From Leifsonia sp. PS1209 (GTDB taxonomy: Bacteria > Actinomycetota > Actinomycetes > Actinomycetales > Microbacteriaceae), in the NCBI RefSeq assembly GCF_012317045.1, contig NZ_CP051154.1, positions 1,426,001 to 1,490,000 of the forward strand: a stretch of 64,000 bases of DNA, given 5' to 3'. Both the position numbers and the translations under genes were made by a program. The notes beneath the pieces are model-generated. The model saw only the letters and a program-made list of their open reading frames with translations, made no database searches and had not been told where the DNA came from. Below are positions 36,516-44,134 of this stretch, piece after piece (the first letter of the stretch is position 1; the number at the start of each line of letters is the position of its first letter).

Positions 36516-37472
36516 GTGGCCATGAACGACACCGATGAGATCCTCGCCGTCAAAGCCGCTGAGCTGTACTACGAGGCGGGCAAAACTCAGGACGAGATCG
36601 GTCTCGCCCTCAGTGTCAGCCGCTGGAAGGTGGGACGGCTGCTCGTCGCAGCGCGCGAGCACGGCTTCGTGCGCATCGAGATCGTGCACCCGAGCGCTAG
36701 GCGGTTCTCGCTCGAACGCGAGCTGTGCGGCTTCTACGACCTGCAGGACGCCGTGGTCGTGCCGTCCCTCGACTCCGACTCGGATGTGCAGGCGCGCGTC
36801 GCGCAGGCCGCGGCGGACTACCTGACCACCCTGCGCCCCGTTCCCCGCACGCTCGGCGTGAGCTGGGGACGCACCCTGCACGCGGTGGCGGCGCGGCTGC
36901 GCCCCGGCTGGGCCGTCGGCGTCAACCCCGTGCAGATCAACGGCAGCGTGTCCAGCACCCGGCAGGCGACAGCGGCGGCGGACACCGCCGTCGTGATCGC
37001 CCGCAAGGCGCAGGGCACGGCCACCCTGCTTCCGAGTCCCGCCATCTTCGAGCACGCCGCCACCCGGCGCGCCATCGAGGCCGACCGCTCGGTGCAGAGT
37101 GTCCTGGCGCTGGCGAGGAGCGCCTCCGCGTACCTGTTCAGCGCGGGCGTGGTCGACACCAGCTCCGTGCACGTCGACTCCGGCTACCTGACCGCCGACG
37201 ACGTCGCATCCCTCGCCGCGAAGGGCGCCGTCGGCGACGTGGTCGGCCGGTTCATCACCGAGGACGGCCAGGTCGCCGATCCGGAGCTCGACGGAAGGAC
37301 CCTCGGCATCTCGCTCGACGAGCTCCGCGCCGCGCGCACCAGCATCGCCGTGATCGCAGGGGAGACCAAGCACAGGGTGGCGCACGCGATCGTGTCCAGC
37401 GGGCTGTGCAGCACGATCATCACCGACGAATCCACCGCGAACCATCTGCTCGGCCGCTCAGCGGCCAGCTGA
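36516..37472 (+). CDS. SorC/DeoR family sugar-responsive regulator
   Basis: 318 residues: an N-terminal HTH (KAAELYYEAGKTQDEIGLALSVSRWKVGRLL, residues about 12-42 in parts) and a SorC-type effector domain that binds phosphorylated sugars, with LGVSWGRTL near 115. B. subtilis DeoR, which senses deoxyribose-5-phosphate, has this architecture, and deoC follows 13 bp later. TAAGCT lies 6 nt before the GTG. It is first in the deoxyribose operon, so it probably regulates itself. Confidence 0.9.
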   Translation: MAMNDTDEILAVKAAELYYEAGKTQDEIGLALSVSRWKVGRLLVAAREHGFVRIEIVHPSARRFSLERELCGFYDLQDAVVVPSLDSDSDVQARVAQAAADYLTTLRPVPRTLGVSWGRTLHAVAARLRPGWAVGVNPVQINGSVSSTRQATAAADTAVVIARKAQGTATLLPSPAIFEHAATRRAIEADRSVQSVLALARSASAYLFSAGVVDTSSVHVDSGYLTADDVASLAAKGAVGDVVGRFITEDGQVADPELDGRTLGISLDELRAARTSIAVIAGETKHRVAHAIVSSGLCSTIITDESTANHLLGRSAAS

Positions 37473-37485
37473 AAGAAGGAGTGAC

Positions 37486-38517
37486 GTGACCATCGAAACG
37501 ACGCCGCCCGTGCGAACCCTCGCACCGGCGGCCAGGGCCGTGGAGGTGCTCGGGGGCGACTTCACCGAAGCCTCCCTGCGCCGCTACCTGAACGGCATCC
37601 CCGGGGTCGACGCCGTCGGCCTCGAGCAGCGTGCCGCCGGGCTCGGAACGCGCTCCATCAAGACCACCAGCAAGGCCTGGGCGCTCGACAAGATCATCGA
37701 GCTGATCGACCTGACCACCCTCGAAGGCGCTGACACGCCCGGCAAGGTGCGCTCGCTCGTCGCGAAGGCGCTCACGCCGGACCCGAGCGATCTCACCGCT
37801 CCCCGGCCGGCCGCCGTCTGCGTGTACGGCGACATGGTGCCGTACGCGGTGGAGGCGCTCGGCGCATCCCACGCCGGACGCTCGGGCGGAGCACCCGGCA
37901 GCGTGAACGTGGCCGCCGTGGCGACCGCGTTCCCGAGCGGGCGCGCATCCCTCGCCGTGAAGCTGGCGGACACGGCGGACGCCGTCGCCGCCGGTGCGGA
38001 CGAGATCGACATGGTGATCGACCGCGGGGCGTTCCTCTCCGGGCGCTACGGGCTCGTCTTCGACGAGATCGTCGCCGTGAAGGAAGCCTGCCGCCGCGCA
38101 GACGGCAGCTACGCCCACCTCAAGGTGATCCTGGAGACCGGCGAGCTGAACACGTACGACAACGTGCGCCGCGCATCCTGGCTGGCGATCCTCGCCGGAG
38201 GAGACTTCATCAAGACGTCCACCGGCAAGGTGTCCCCGGCGGCCACGCTGCCCGTCACGCTGCTGATGCTGGAGGTCGTGCGCGACTGGCACAAGCTCAC
38301 GGGCGAGGAGATCGGCGTGAAGCCGGCGGGCGGCATCCGGTCGTCGAAGGACGCCATCAAGTATCTGGTGACGGTCGCGGAGACGGTGGGCGAGCACTGG
38401 CTGCAGCCGCACCTGTTCCGGTTCGGGGCGTCCAGCCTGCTCAACGACGTGCTGCTGCAGCGTCAGAAGCTGAGCACCGGCCACTACTCCGGCGCCGACT
38501 ACGTCACGATCGACTGA
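37486..38517 (+). CDS. deoC: Deoxyribose-phosphate aldolase (long form)
   Basis: Splits 2-deoxyribose-5-phosphate into acetaldehyde and glyceraldehyde-3-phosphate; 343 residues, longer than E. coli DeoC (259) because of an N-terminal extension of about 70. The active-site lysine that forms the Schiff base is in DFIKTSTGK (about 244), and the second in VKPAGGIR (about 282). EIDMVIDRGAFLSG carries the proton-relay Asp region. GAAGGAG precedes the GTG. The following aldehyde dehydrogenase can remove the acetaldehyde. Confidence 0.95.
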   Translation: MTIETTPPVRTLAPAARAVEVLGGDFTEASLRRYLNGIPGVDAVGLEQRAAGLGTRSIKTTSKAWALDKIIELIDLTTLEGADTPGKVRSLVAKALTPDPSDLTAPRPAAVCVYGDMVPYAVEALGASHAGRSGGAPGSVNVAAVATAFPSGRASLAVKLADTADAVAAGADEIDMVIDRGAFLSGRYGLVFDEIVAVKEACRRADGSYAHLKVILETGELNTYDNVRRASWLAILAGGDFIKTSTGKVSPAATLPVTLLMLEVVRDWHKLTGEEIGVKPAGGIRSSKDAIKYLVTVAETVGEHWLQPHLFRFGASSLLNDVLLQRQKLSTGHYSGADYVTID

Positions 38518-38541
38518 CCAGCAGAGACCGAAGGCAGAACA

Positions 38542-40050
38542 ATGAGTTTCCTCGAATACGCACCAGCGCCGGAGTCCAGGGCCATCCTGAACCTGCGCGA
38601 CCAGTACGGCCTCTTCATCGACGGCGAGTTCGTCGAGGGCAACGGCACCCCGTTCCAGACCATCTCCCCGGCGACGGAGGAGCGCATCGCGACCATCGCG
38701 ACGGCCAACACCGCCGACGTGGATGCTGCCGTCGCCGCAGCGCGCCGGTCGTACGAGCGCGTGTGGTCGAAGATGAGCGGCAGCGACCGCGGCAAGTACC
38801 TGTTCCGCATCGCGCGCCTCGTCCAGGAGCGCGCCCGCGAGCTCGCGGTGGCGGAGAGCCTCGACAACGGCAAGCCGATCAAGGAGAGCAGGGATGTGGA
38901 CGTCCCGCTCGTCGCCGCCTGGTTCTTCTACTACGCGGGATGGGCGGACAAGCTCGACCACGCCGGTCTCGGCCCCGCACCGCGCGCGCTCGGCGTCGCC
39001 GCCCAGGTGATCCCGTGGAACTTCCCGCTGCTGATGCTCGCCTGGAAGATCGCCCCCGCGCTGGCGGCGGGCAACACCGTCGTGCTGAAGCCGGCGGAGA
39101 CCACCCCGCTGACCGCGCTCCTGTTCGCCGAGATCGTGCAGCAGGCCGGCCTCCCCGCCGGCGTCGTCAACATCGTCACCGGTGCAGGCGAGACCGGTCG
39201 CGACCTGGTCAACCACCCGGATGTGAACAAGGTCGCCTTCACCGGCTCCACCGCCGTCGGCAGGGAGATCGCCCGCGCCGTCGCAGGAACCGACAAGAAG
39301 CTGACCCTCGAACTCGGCGGCAAGGCGGCGAACATCGTCTTCGACGACGCCCCGATCGACCAGGCCGTCGAGGGCATCGTCAACGGCATCTTCTTCAACC
39401 AGGGCCACGTCTGCTGCGCAGGCAGCCGCCTGCTGGTGCAGGAGAGCATCCACGACGAGGTCGTCGACCGTCTGAAGAGCCGCCTGTCGACGCTGCGCCT
39501 CGGCGACCCGCTCGACAAGAACACCGACATCGGCGCGATCAATAGCGCAGAGCAGCTGCAGCGCATCCGGGAGCTGTCCGACATCGGGGAGGCGGAGGGT
39601 GCTGACCGCTGGACGGCCGACTGCGCCATCCCGGAGAACGGGTTCTGGTTCGCGCCGACGATCTTCGACAACGTCTCCACCAGCCACCGGATCGCCCGCG
39701 AGGAGATCTTCGGGCCGGTGCTCTCCGTGCTCACCTTCCGCACGCCCGCCGAGGCCATCGCGAAGGCGAACAACACCCCGTACGGCCTGTCCGCCGGCAT
39801 CTGGAGCGACAAGGGCAGCCGCATCCTGGCCGTGGCGGACAAGCTGCGCGCCGGTGTGATCTGGGCGAACACCTTCAACAGGTTCGACCCGGCCAGCCCG
39901 TTCGGCGGATACAAGGAGTCCGGTTACGGCCGCGAGGGCGGTCGCCACGGGCTCGCCGCGTACCTGACGCCCGGCCGCGCGCTCGGCGGCTCGTCCGCCG
40001 CGGCGCTGACCTCCGCATCCACCACGACCCGCAAGGGAGCGAAGAAATGA
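38542..40050 (+). CDS. Aldehyde dehydrogenase (NAD(P)-dependent)
   Basis: 502 residues, complete. The cofactor region PWNFPLLMLAWKIAPALAAG is near 160; the catalytic glutamate is in LELGGKAANIVF (about 258) and the nucleophilic cysteine in GHVCCAGSR (about 292). It ends with a Ser/Thr/Ala tail before the lysine-rich GAKK. Between deoC and the domain-deleted relative, it probably oxidises acetaldehyde from deoxyribose to acetate or acetyl units. The stop overlaps the next start (ATGA). Confidence 0.93.
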   Translation: MSFLEYAPAPESRAILNLRDQYGLFIDGEFVEGNGTPFQTISPATEERIATIATANTADVDAAVAAARRSYERVWSKMSGSDRGKYLFRIARLVQERARELAVAESLDNGKPIKESRDVDVPLVAAWFFYYAGWADKLDHAGLGPAPRALGVAAQVIPWNFPLLMLAWKIAPALAAGNTVVLKPAETTPLTALLFAEIVQQAGLPAGVVNIVTGAGETGRDLVNHPDVNKVAFTGSTAVGREIARAVAGTDKKLTLELGGKAANIVFDDAPIDQAVEGIVNGIFFNQGHVCCAGSRLLVQESIHDEVVDRLKSRLSTLRLGDPLDKNTDIGAINSAEQLQRIRELSDIGEAEGADRWTADCAIPENGFWFAPTIFDNVSTSHRIAREEIFGPVLSVLTFRTPAEAIAKANNTPYGLSAGIWSDKGSRILAVADKLRAGVIWANTFNRFDPASPFGGYKESGYGREGGRHGLAAYLTPGRALGGSSAAALTSASTTTRKGAKK

Positions 40051-40907
40051 GCCGCCTGACCGTGCCGAAGACCTACAAGCTCTACATCGGCGGCAAGTTC
40101 CCGCGCAGCGAGTCCGGTCGCACGTACGAGGTCGTCTCCGCGAAGGGCGCCTTCCTGGCCAACGCGGCGAAGGCGTCCCGCAAGGACGCCCGGGATGCCG
40201 TGGTCGCCGCCCGCGGAGCGCTCAGCGGCTGGGCGGGCGCCACCGCGTACAACCGCGGCCAGGTGCTCTACCGCATCGCCGAACTGATGGAGGGCCGTCG
40301 CGCCCAGTTCGTCGACGAGGTGCAGCAGACGGAGGGCGTCTCCGCCGCCGTCGCCGGCGCGCAGGTGGACGAGGCGATCGACCGCTGGGTCTGGTACGCG
40401 GGCTGGGCGGACAAGTTCGCGCAGGTCGTCGGAAACGCCAACCCGGTCGCCGGTCCGTACTTCAACATCTCGGTGCCGGAGCCCACCGGCGTGGTCGCGA
40501 TCGTCGCCCCGCAGGACACTGGGCTGCTCGGCTTCGTGAGCGCCGTCGCCCCCGCGCTGGTGGCGGGCAACACGGTGGTCGTGGTGGCGAGCGAGCGCTT
40601 CCCGCTGTCCGCGATCAGCCTGAGCGAGGTGCTCGCGACGAGCGACGTGCCCGGCGGTGTGGTGAACATCCTGACCGGCTCCCCGGCCGAGATCGCACCG
40701 TGGCTCGCCTCGCACGCCGACGTCAACGCGCTCGACCTGGTCGGCGCAGGCGGCCTCGAGTGGATCGACCTGCAGATCGCGGCGGCCGACACGCTGAAGC
40801 GCGTCCTCACCCCGGAGAACGGTCCGGATGCGGCGGCGCCGTCGCTCGACAGGATCGCGTTCTTCACCGAGACGAAGACGGTCTGGCACACCAAGTCGCT
40901 GATCTGA
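40047..40907 (+). CDS. Aldehyde dehydrogenase-like protein lacking the catalytic domain
   Basis: 286 residues. The N-terminal part follows the ALDH cofactor domain (KLYIGGKFPRSESG at the start, EPTGVVAIVAPQDTGLLGF, then ALVAGNTVVVV). The middle, where ELGG and the catalytic cysteine should be, is missing: the chain passes from LVGAGGLEWIDLQIAA to FFTETKTVWH, the usual ALDH C-terminal tail. So about 200 residues are absent inside, not at an end. It overlaps the full ALDH by 4 bp, suggesting a partner subunit or regulator of it. Confidence 0.85.
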   Translation: MSRLTVPKTYKLYIGGKFPRSESGRTYEVVSAKGAFLANAAKASRKDARDAVVAARGALSGWAGATAYNRGQVLYRIAELMEGRRAQFVDEVQQTEGVSAAVAGAQVDEAIDRWVWYAGWADKFAQVVGNANPVAGPYFNISVPEPTGVVAIVAPQDTGLLGFVSAVAPALVAGNTVVVVASERFPLSAISLSEVLATSDVPGGVVNILTGSPAEIAPWLASHADVNALDLVGAGGLEWIDLQIAAADTLKRVLTPENGPDAAAPSLDRIAFFTETKTVWHTKSLI

Positions 40908-40929
40908 TCCCGACCGATCCGTGCATCCA

Positions 40930-40970
40930 CGAGGGGTGTACCGCAGCCCTGCGCAGCGGTACACCCCTCG
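40930..40970 (+). terminator. Terminator of the deoxyribose operon
   Basis: A 15-bp perfect stem (CGAGGGGTGTACCGC / GCGGTACACCCCTCG) with an 11-nt loop, 22 nt after the last stop of the operon. A short TTT follows 3 nt later. Strong intrinsic-type hairpin. Confidence 0.8.
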
Positions 40971-41020
40971 CGCCTTTGCGCATCATGGGGGAGGATGAAG
41001 GAAAGACTTAGGAGGTCCGG

Positions 41021-41614
41021 ATGACGGATCAGGGGATGTCGGGTATGGGTCCGACCGCCCTCGTCGGAGACAGTCTCACGCAGGGCGGCGACTGGCAGGC
41101 GTGGATGCCGGGGGAGACCATCTACAACTTCGGGGTCGGGGGAGACACCACGGACGACGTGGTGGCCCGTCTGTGGGATGTGATCAACGCGCAGCCCACC
41201 GTCGTGGTGCTGCTGATCGGCACGAACGACCTCGCCTGGCGGCGCTCGGTCGAGCACATCGTGCGCAACGTGGAGACCATCCTGGTCACGCTGCGCAGGG
41301 AGCTGCAGGAGACGCGCATCCTGGTGCAGTCGGTGCTGCCGCGCGGCCACGAGTTCGCGGACCAGATCCGCGACATCAACCGCCACCTGTGGCAGTTCGC
41401 GCCCACCGTGCACGCACAGTGGCTCGACCTCTGGCCCGCTCTGGCGCTGGAGGACGGCGAACTGAACCCCGCATACAGCGAGGACCGCCTGCACCTCAAC
41501 GACGACGGATACCGCGTCTGGCTGAACGAGCTGGTGCCCGCCCTGGAGCGCCTGCGCCAGCAGCCGCCGACCAGCCGCGCGATCACGCTGCCGGACCTGG
41601 GCGGGGCGGCGTGA
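41021..41614 (+). CDS. SGNH/GDSL-type hydrolase
   Basis: Serine esterase/lipase family, 197 residues, no signal peptide. Block I serine is in VGDSLTQGGDW (about residue 13), block II Gly in NFGVGGDTTDDV, block III Asn in IGTNDLAW (about 68), and block V Asp-His in DRLHLNDDGYRVW (about 155). AGGAGG is 7 nt before the ATG. Substrate unknown. Repeat copy 4 follows. Confidence 0.9.
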   Translation: MTDQGMSGMGPTALVGDSLTQGGDWQAWMPGETIYNFGVGGDTTDDVVARLWDVINAQPTVVVLLIGTNDLAWRRSVEHIVRNVETILVTLRRELQETRILVQSVLPRGHEFADQIRDINRHLWQFAPTVHAQWLDLWPALALEDGELNPAYSEDRLHLNDDGYRVWLNELVPALERLRQQPPTSRAITLPDLGGAA

Positions 41615-41621
41615 CCCAAGC

Positions 41622-41685
41622 CATCGAGTCTGAAGTTGTTCACGCCCCCACCCGGCGTGTCGCGTGAATAACTTCGGACTCGATG
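41622..41685. repeat. Convergent-gene palindromic repeat, copy 4
   Basis: 64-bp element with 23-bp arms (CATCGAGTCTGAAG... / ...CTTCGGACTCGATG) and an 18-nt loop containing CCGGCGTGTCGCG. The two non-Watson-Crick positions are both G-T pairs, so the RNA hairpin stays intact on the plus strand. Same stem type as copy 1, same orientation as copies 2 and 3. Lies between the convergent SGNH and M20 genes. Confidence 0.9.
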
Positions 41686-41696
41686 GTGTGCGTGGG

Positions 41697-43043
41697 TTAG
41701 CGGGTGCGGAGCAGCGTCTCGTAGAAGCGGATGCCGCGGAGCCAGGTGGCCACGTGGATGCGCTCGTTGCGGGCGTGCAGCGTCGCCCGCTCCTCGCCGC
41801 TCATCTCGAACGGGGTGAAGCGGTAGACCGCGTCGCTGATCGTGGTGAAGTGGCGGCTGTCGCTGGCGCCGAGCATGATGTACGGCGTCACCACCGCATC
41901 CGGATGCACGGCCGCGATGCTGCCGGCGATCGCATCCCACTCCGGACCGGTGGTGGGGGACACCGGCGACGGTTCGCTCGGGTCGATCGCCTCGATGCGC
42001 ACCAACGGGTCGCGGATGGCGCGGCGGAGGTGCGTCATGGTCTCGGCGACGCTCGACCCGACGGCGATACGGACGTTGACGACCGCTTCGGCGGTCTCCG
42101 GCAGGGCGTTGGCGGCGAGGCTGCCGGACAGCTGCGTGACCGCCGTCGTCGTGCGCACGATCGCGCGGGTCTCGTCGCTCACCCGGCCGAGCACGGCGAC
42201 CAGGGCGGGCTTCAGGCGCCTGGCCCGGGTGAACACCGCGCGCAGCGGGCCGGTGGCGTGGGCGCCGAGCGTCTCCACCATCTGCAGGTTGGTCTCGCTG
42301 AGGCCGGCGGGGAACGGTTTCGCGTTCAGCCGCGTGATCGCGCGCGCCAGCCGCACCGTCGCGGTCAGCTTGGGCGGGGTGGAGGCGTGCCCTCCGTTCT
42401 GCTCGACCGTCAGCCGGACGCTCGTGATGCCCTTCTCGCTGACGCCGACGACCGCGATCGGCTTCGCGACGCCGGGGAAGATGCCCTCGACGACCGCACC
42501 GCCCTCGTCGAGCACCAGGGCCGGCCGCACGCCGCGGCCGGCGAGGGAGGCGACGATCGTCTTCGCCCCGGACCCGACGGTCTCTTCGTCGTGGCCGAAG
42601 CTGAGGTACACGTCCGCGGCGGGGGTGTGGCCGGCGGCGACCAGCGCATCCACTGCTTCGAGGATGGCGACGAGGGATCCCTTGTCGTCGAGGGTGCCTC
42701 TGCTCCACAGCACGCGGGCGTCGCCTGTTCCGGTGAGCTCGGCGCCGAACGGCGGGTGCTCCCAGCCGTCGTCGGTGGCCGGCACCACGTCGTAGTGCGC
42801 CATCAGGACGGTGGGGGCTCCGTCGCCTGCGCCGCGCCAGCGGTAAAGCAGGGAGTGGCCGTGCTGCTCGCGTTCGAGAGTGGCGTGCAGGTGGGGATAC
42901 AGCTCGGGCAGCGTGGCGATGAAGGTGTCGAACGCCTCCCAGTCCGTCTGCTCGACCGCGTTGCGGGACATGGTCGGGATGCGCAGCAGCGTGCGGAAGC
43001 GGTCGACGGCGGCATCGTCGTCGATGCGCGCAGGACCGCTCAC
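41697..43043 (-). CDS. M20/M28-type metallopeptidase
   Basis: Zinc-dependent carboxypeptidase/dipeptidase or deacylase, 448 residues. First metal ligand in MAHYDVVP, bridging aspartate in GTLDDKGS, catalytic glutamate pair in GHDEETVGS; the dimerisation domain follows (VEQNGGHAS), and the last histidine region is SRHFTTISD near 400. The GTG overlaps the macrodomain stop by 4 bp. Substrate unknown; the architecture fits the PM20D1-like branch. Confidence 0.88.
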   Translation of the reverse strand: MSGPARIDDDAAVDRFRTLLRIPTMSRNAVEQTDWEAFDTFIATLPELYPHLHATLEREQHGHSLLYRWRGAGDGAPTVLMAHYDVVPATDDGWEHPPFGAELTGTGDARVLWSRGTLDDKGSLVAILEAVDALVAAGHTPAADVYLSFGHDEETVGSGAKTIVASLAGRGVRPALVLDEGGAVVEGIFPGVAKPIAVVGVSEKGITSVRLTVEQNGGHASTPPKLTATVRLARAITRLNAKPFPAGLSETNLQMVETLGAHATGPLRAVFTRARRLKPALVAVLGRVSDETRAIVRTTTAVTQLSGSLAANALPETAEAVVNVRIAVGSSVAETMTHLRRAIRDPLVRIEAIDPSEPSPVSPTTGPEWDAIAGSIAAVHPDAVVTPYIMLGASDSRHFTTISDAVYRFTPFEMSGEERATLHARNERIHVATWLRGIRFYETLLRTR

Positions 43044-43567
43044 TCTCCCGCCGCCCGGCGGAACGCTGCGAGGGCATCGTCGGAGTAGAGCACGAAGCGC
43101 ACCAGCTCCACCGGCCCGAACGACGCGGCGAGCACGGCGCGGACCGTGCTGACCGCGATGCGGGCGGCGTCGTCCATCGGCCAGCCGTAGACGCCGGCGG
43201 AGATCGCGGGGAAGGCCACGGAGGCCGCGCCGACCTCGCGCGCGACGCGCAGCGATGAACGGTAGGCGTTCTGCAGCAGCTCCGTCCTGTCCTCCGTTGC
43301 GGACCAGACGGGGCCGACCGCGTGGATGACCCACGTGGCGTCGAGCTCGCCGGCGGTGGTGGCGACGGCCTGGCCGGTGGGGAGCCCATCCGGGAATGTC
43401 GTCGCGCGCAGTTCGCGGCAGGCGTCGAGGATGGCCGGACCGCCGCGGCGGTGGATGGCGCCGTCGACGCCTCCTCCGCCCAGGAGGGAGCTGTTCGCGG
43501 CGTTGACGATGGCGTCGACGTGCTCGTCGGTGATGTCGCCGCGGACGATCTGGATCAGGTCGTCCAC
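43040..43567 (-). CDS. Macrodomain ADP-ribose hydrolase
   Basis: 175-residue single macrodomain protein, family of O-acetyl-ADP-ribose deacetylases and ADP-ribosyl hydrolases. Motifs: DAIVNAANSSLLGGGGVDGAIH (read as NAAN near 22 and GGGGVDGAIH near 30) and the substrate loop SAGVYGWP near 127. The GTG start is two bases after the csoR stop. It therefore sits in a csoR-macro-M20 operon, an odd place for it; a link to metal stress is speculative. Confidence 0.9.
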   Translation of the reverse strand: MDDLIQIVRGDITDEHVDAIVNAANSSLLGGGGVDGAIHRRGGPAILDACRELRATTFPDGLPTGQAVATTAGELDATWVIHAVGPVWSATEDRTELLQNAYRSSLRVAREVGAASVAFPAISAGVYGWPMDDAARIAVSTVRAVLAASFGPVELVRFVLYSDDALAAFRRAAGE

Positions 43568-43569
43568 CG

Positions 43570-43848
43570 TCAGCCCCTGTTGTTGGAGAGCTCGTACACC
43601 TTCAGCAGCTCGACGATGGCGTCGTCGCGCTGGCTGCCGCCCTCGTCGAACATCTCGGTGACGTGCGTCTTGAGATGGTTCTCGACGAGCAGCTTGTTGA
43701 GCGAGCCGAGCGACTTCTGGATGGCGAGGGACTGGGTGATGATGTCGATGCAGTAGTCCTCGTTCTCGATCATCTTCTCCAGGCCTCTCAGCTGGCCTTC
43801 GAGGATGCGCGTGCGGTGCATGGCGCGTTTCTTGATGTCTGCGATCAC
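43570..43848 (-). CDS. csoR: CsoR family metal-sensing repressor
   Basis: 92-residue all-helical repressor. The candidate metal ligands are Cys33, His58 and His62: the spacing matches copper-type CsoR (Cys, His, Cys) but the last ligand is histidine (ENHLKTHV). RILEGQLRGLEKMI is the family DNA/dimer helix. TATCCT lies 6 nt before the GTG (leaderless). A perfect CsoR-type operator separates it from copZ-copA, so it should repress the copper exporter and itself. Confidence 0.92.
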   Translation of the reverse strand: MIADIKKRAMHRTRILEGQLRGLEKMIENEDYCIDIITQSLAIQKSLGSLNKLLVENHLKTHVTEMFDEGGSQRDDAIVELLKVYELSNNRG

Positions 43849-43854
43849 CCGTCC

Positions 43855-43902
43855 AGGATACCGCGCCGATCCCGTATACCCCTATGGGGTATGTGTTACA
43901 GT
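43855..43902. promoter_or_regulatory. Divergent csoR/copZ promoters with CsoR operator
   Basis: The 17-bp dyad ATACCCCTATGGGGTAT (43876-43892; 7-bp arms, TAT centre) is the classic CsoR operator form. The plus -10 box TACAGT (43897-43902) ends 7 nt before the copZ ATG; the minus -10 box TATCCT (43860-43855) ends 6 nt before the csoR GTG. The operator lies in the spacer of the copZ promoter, well placed to block RNA polymerase. Confidence 0.9.
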
Positions 43903-43909
43903 CGAAGAC

Positions 43910-44134
43910 ATGGAAACGAGCTACGACATCCAGGGCATGACCTGCGCGCACTGCGCGCACGCGGTGAGCGAAGAGCTGGGGGCGCTGGACGGCGTCACGG
44001 CCGTGGCGGTCGACGTGGCGGCAGGCACGGCGACGGTCACCAGCGACGCCGCTCTCGCACGGGATGCGGTCCAGAGCGCGGTCGAAGAGGCCGGGTACAC
44101 GCTGGCCCACCCCCGACAGCTTCCCCTGCTGTGA
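43910..44134 (+). CDS. copZ: Copper chaperone, heavy-metal-associated domain
   Basis: 74-residue single HMA domain that carries Cu(I) to the ATPase. Metal site MTCAHC with Cys12 and Cys15. The TACAGT box 7 nt upstream fixes the ATG; longer in-frame starts would run through the operator. It overlaps copA by 4 bp (GTGA), so both are made together. Confidence 0.93.
   Translation: METSYDIQGMTCAHCAHAVSEELGALDGVTAVAVDVAAGTATVTSDAALARDAVQSAVEEAGYTLAHPRQLPLL

Noticed and set aside
43040..43567. Macrodomain as part of a DarTG-like toxin-antitoxin pair
   Set aside because: No DarT-like ADP-ribosyltransferase is adjacent; the neighbours are CsoR and an M20 peptidase.
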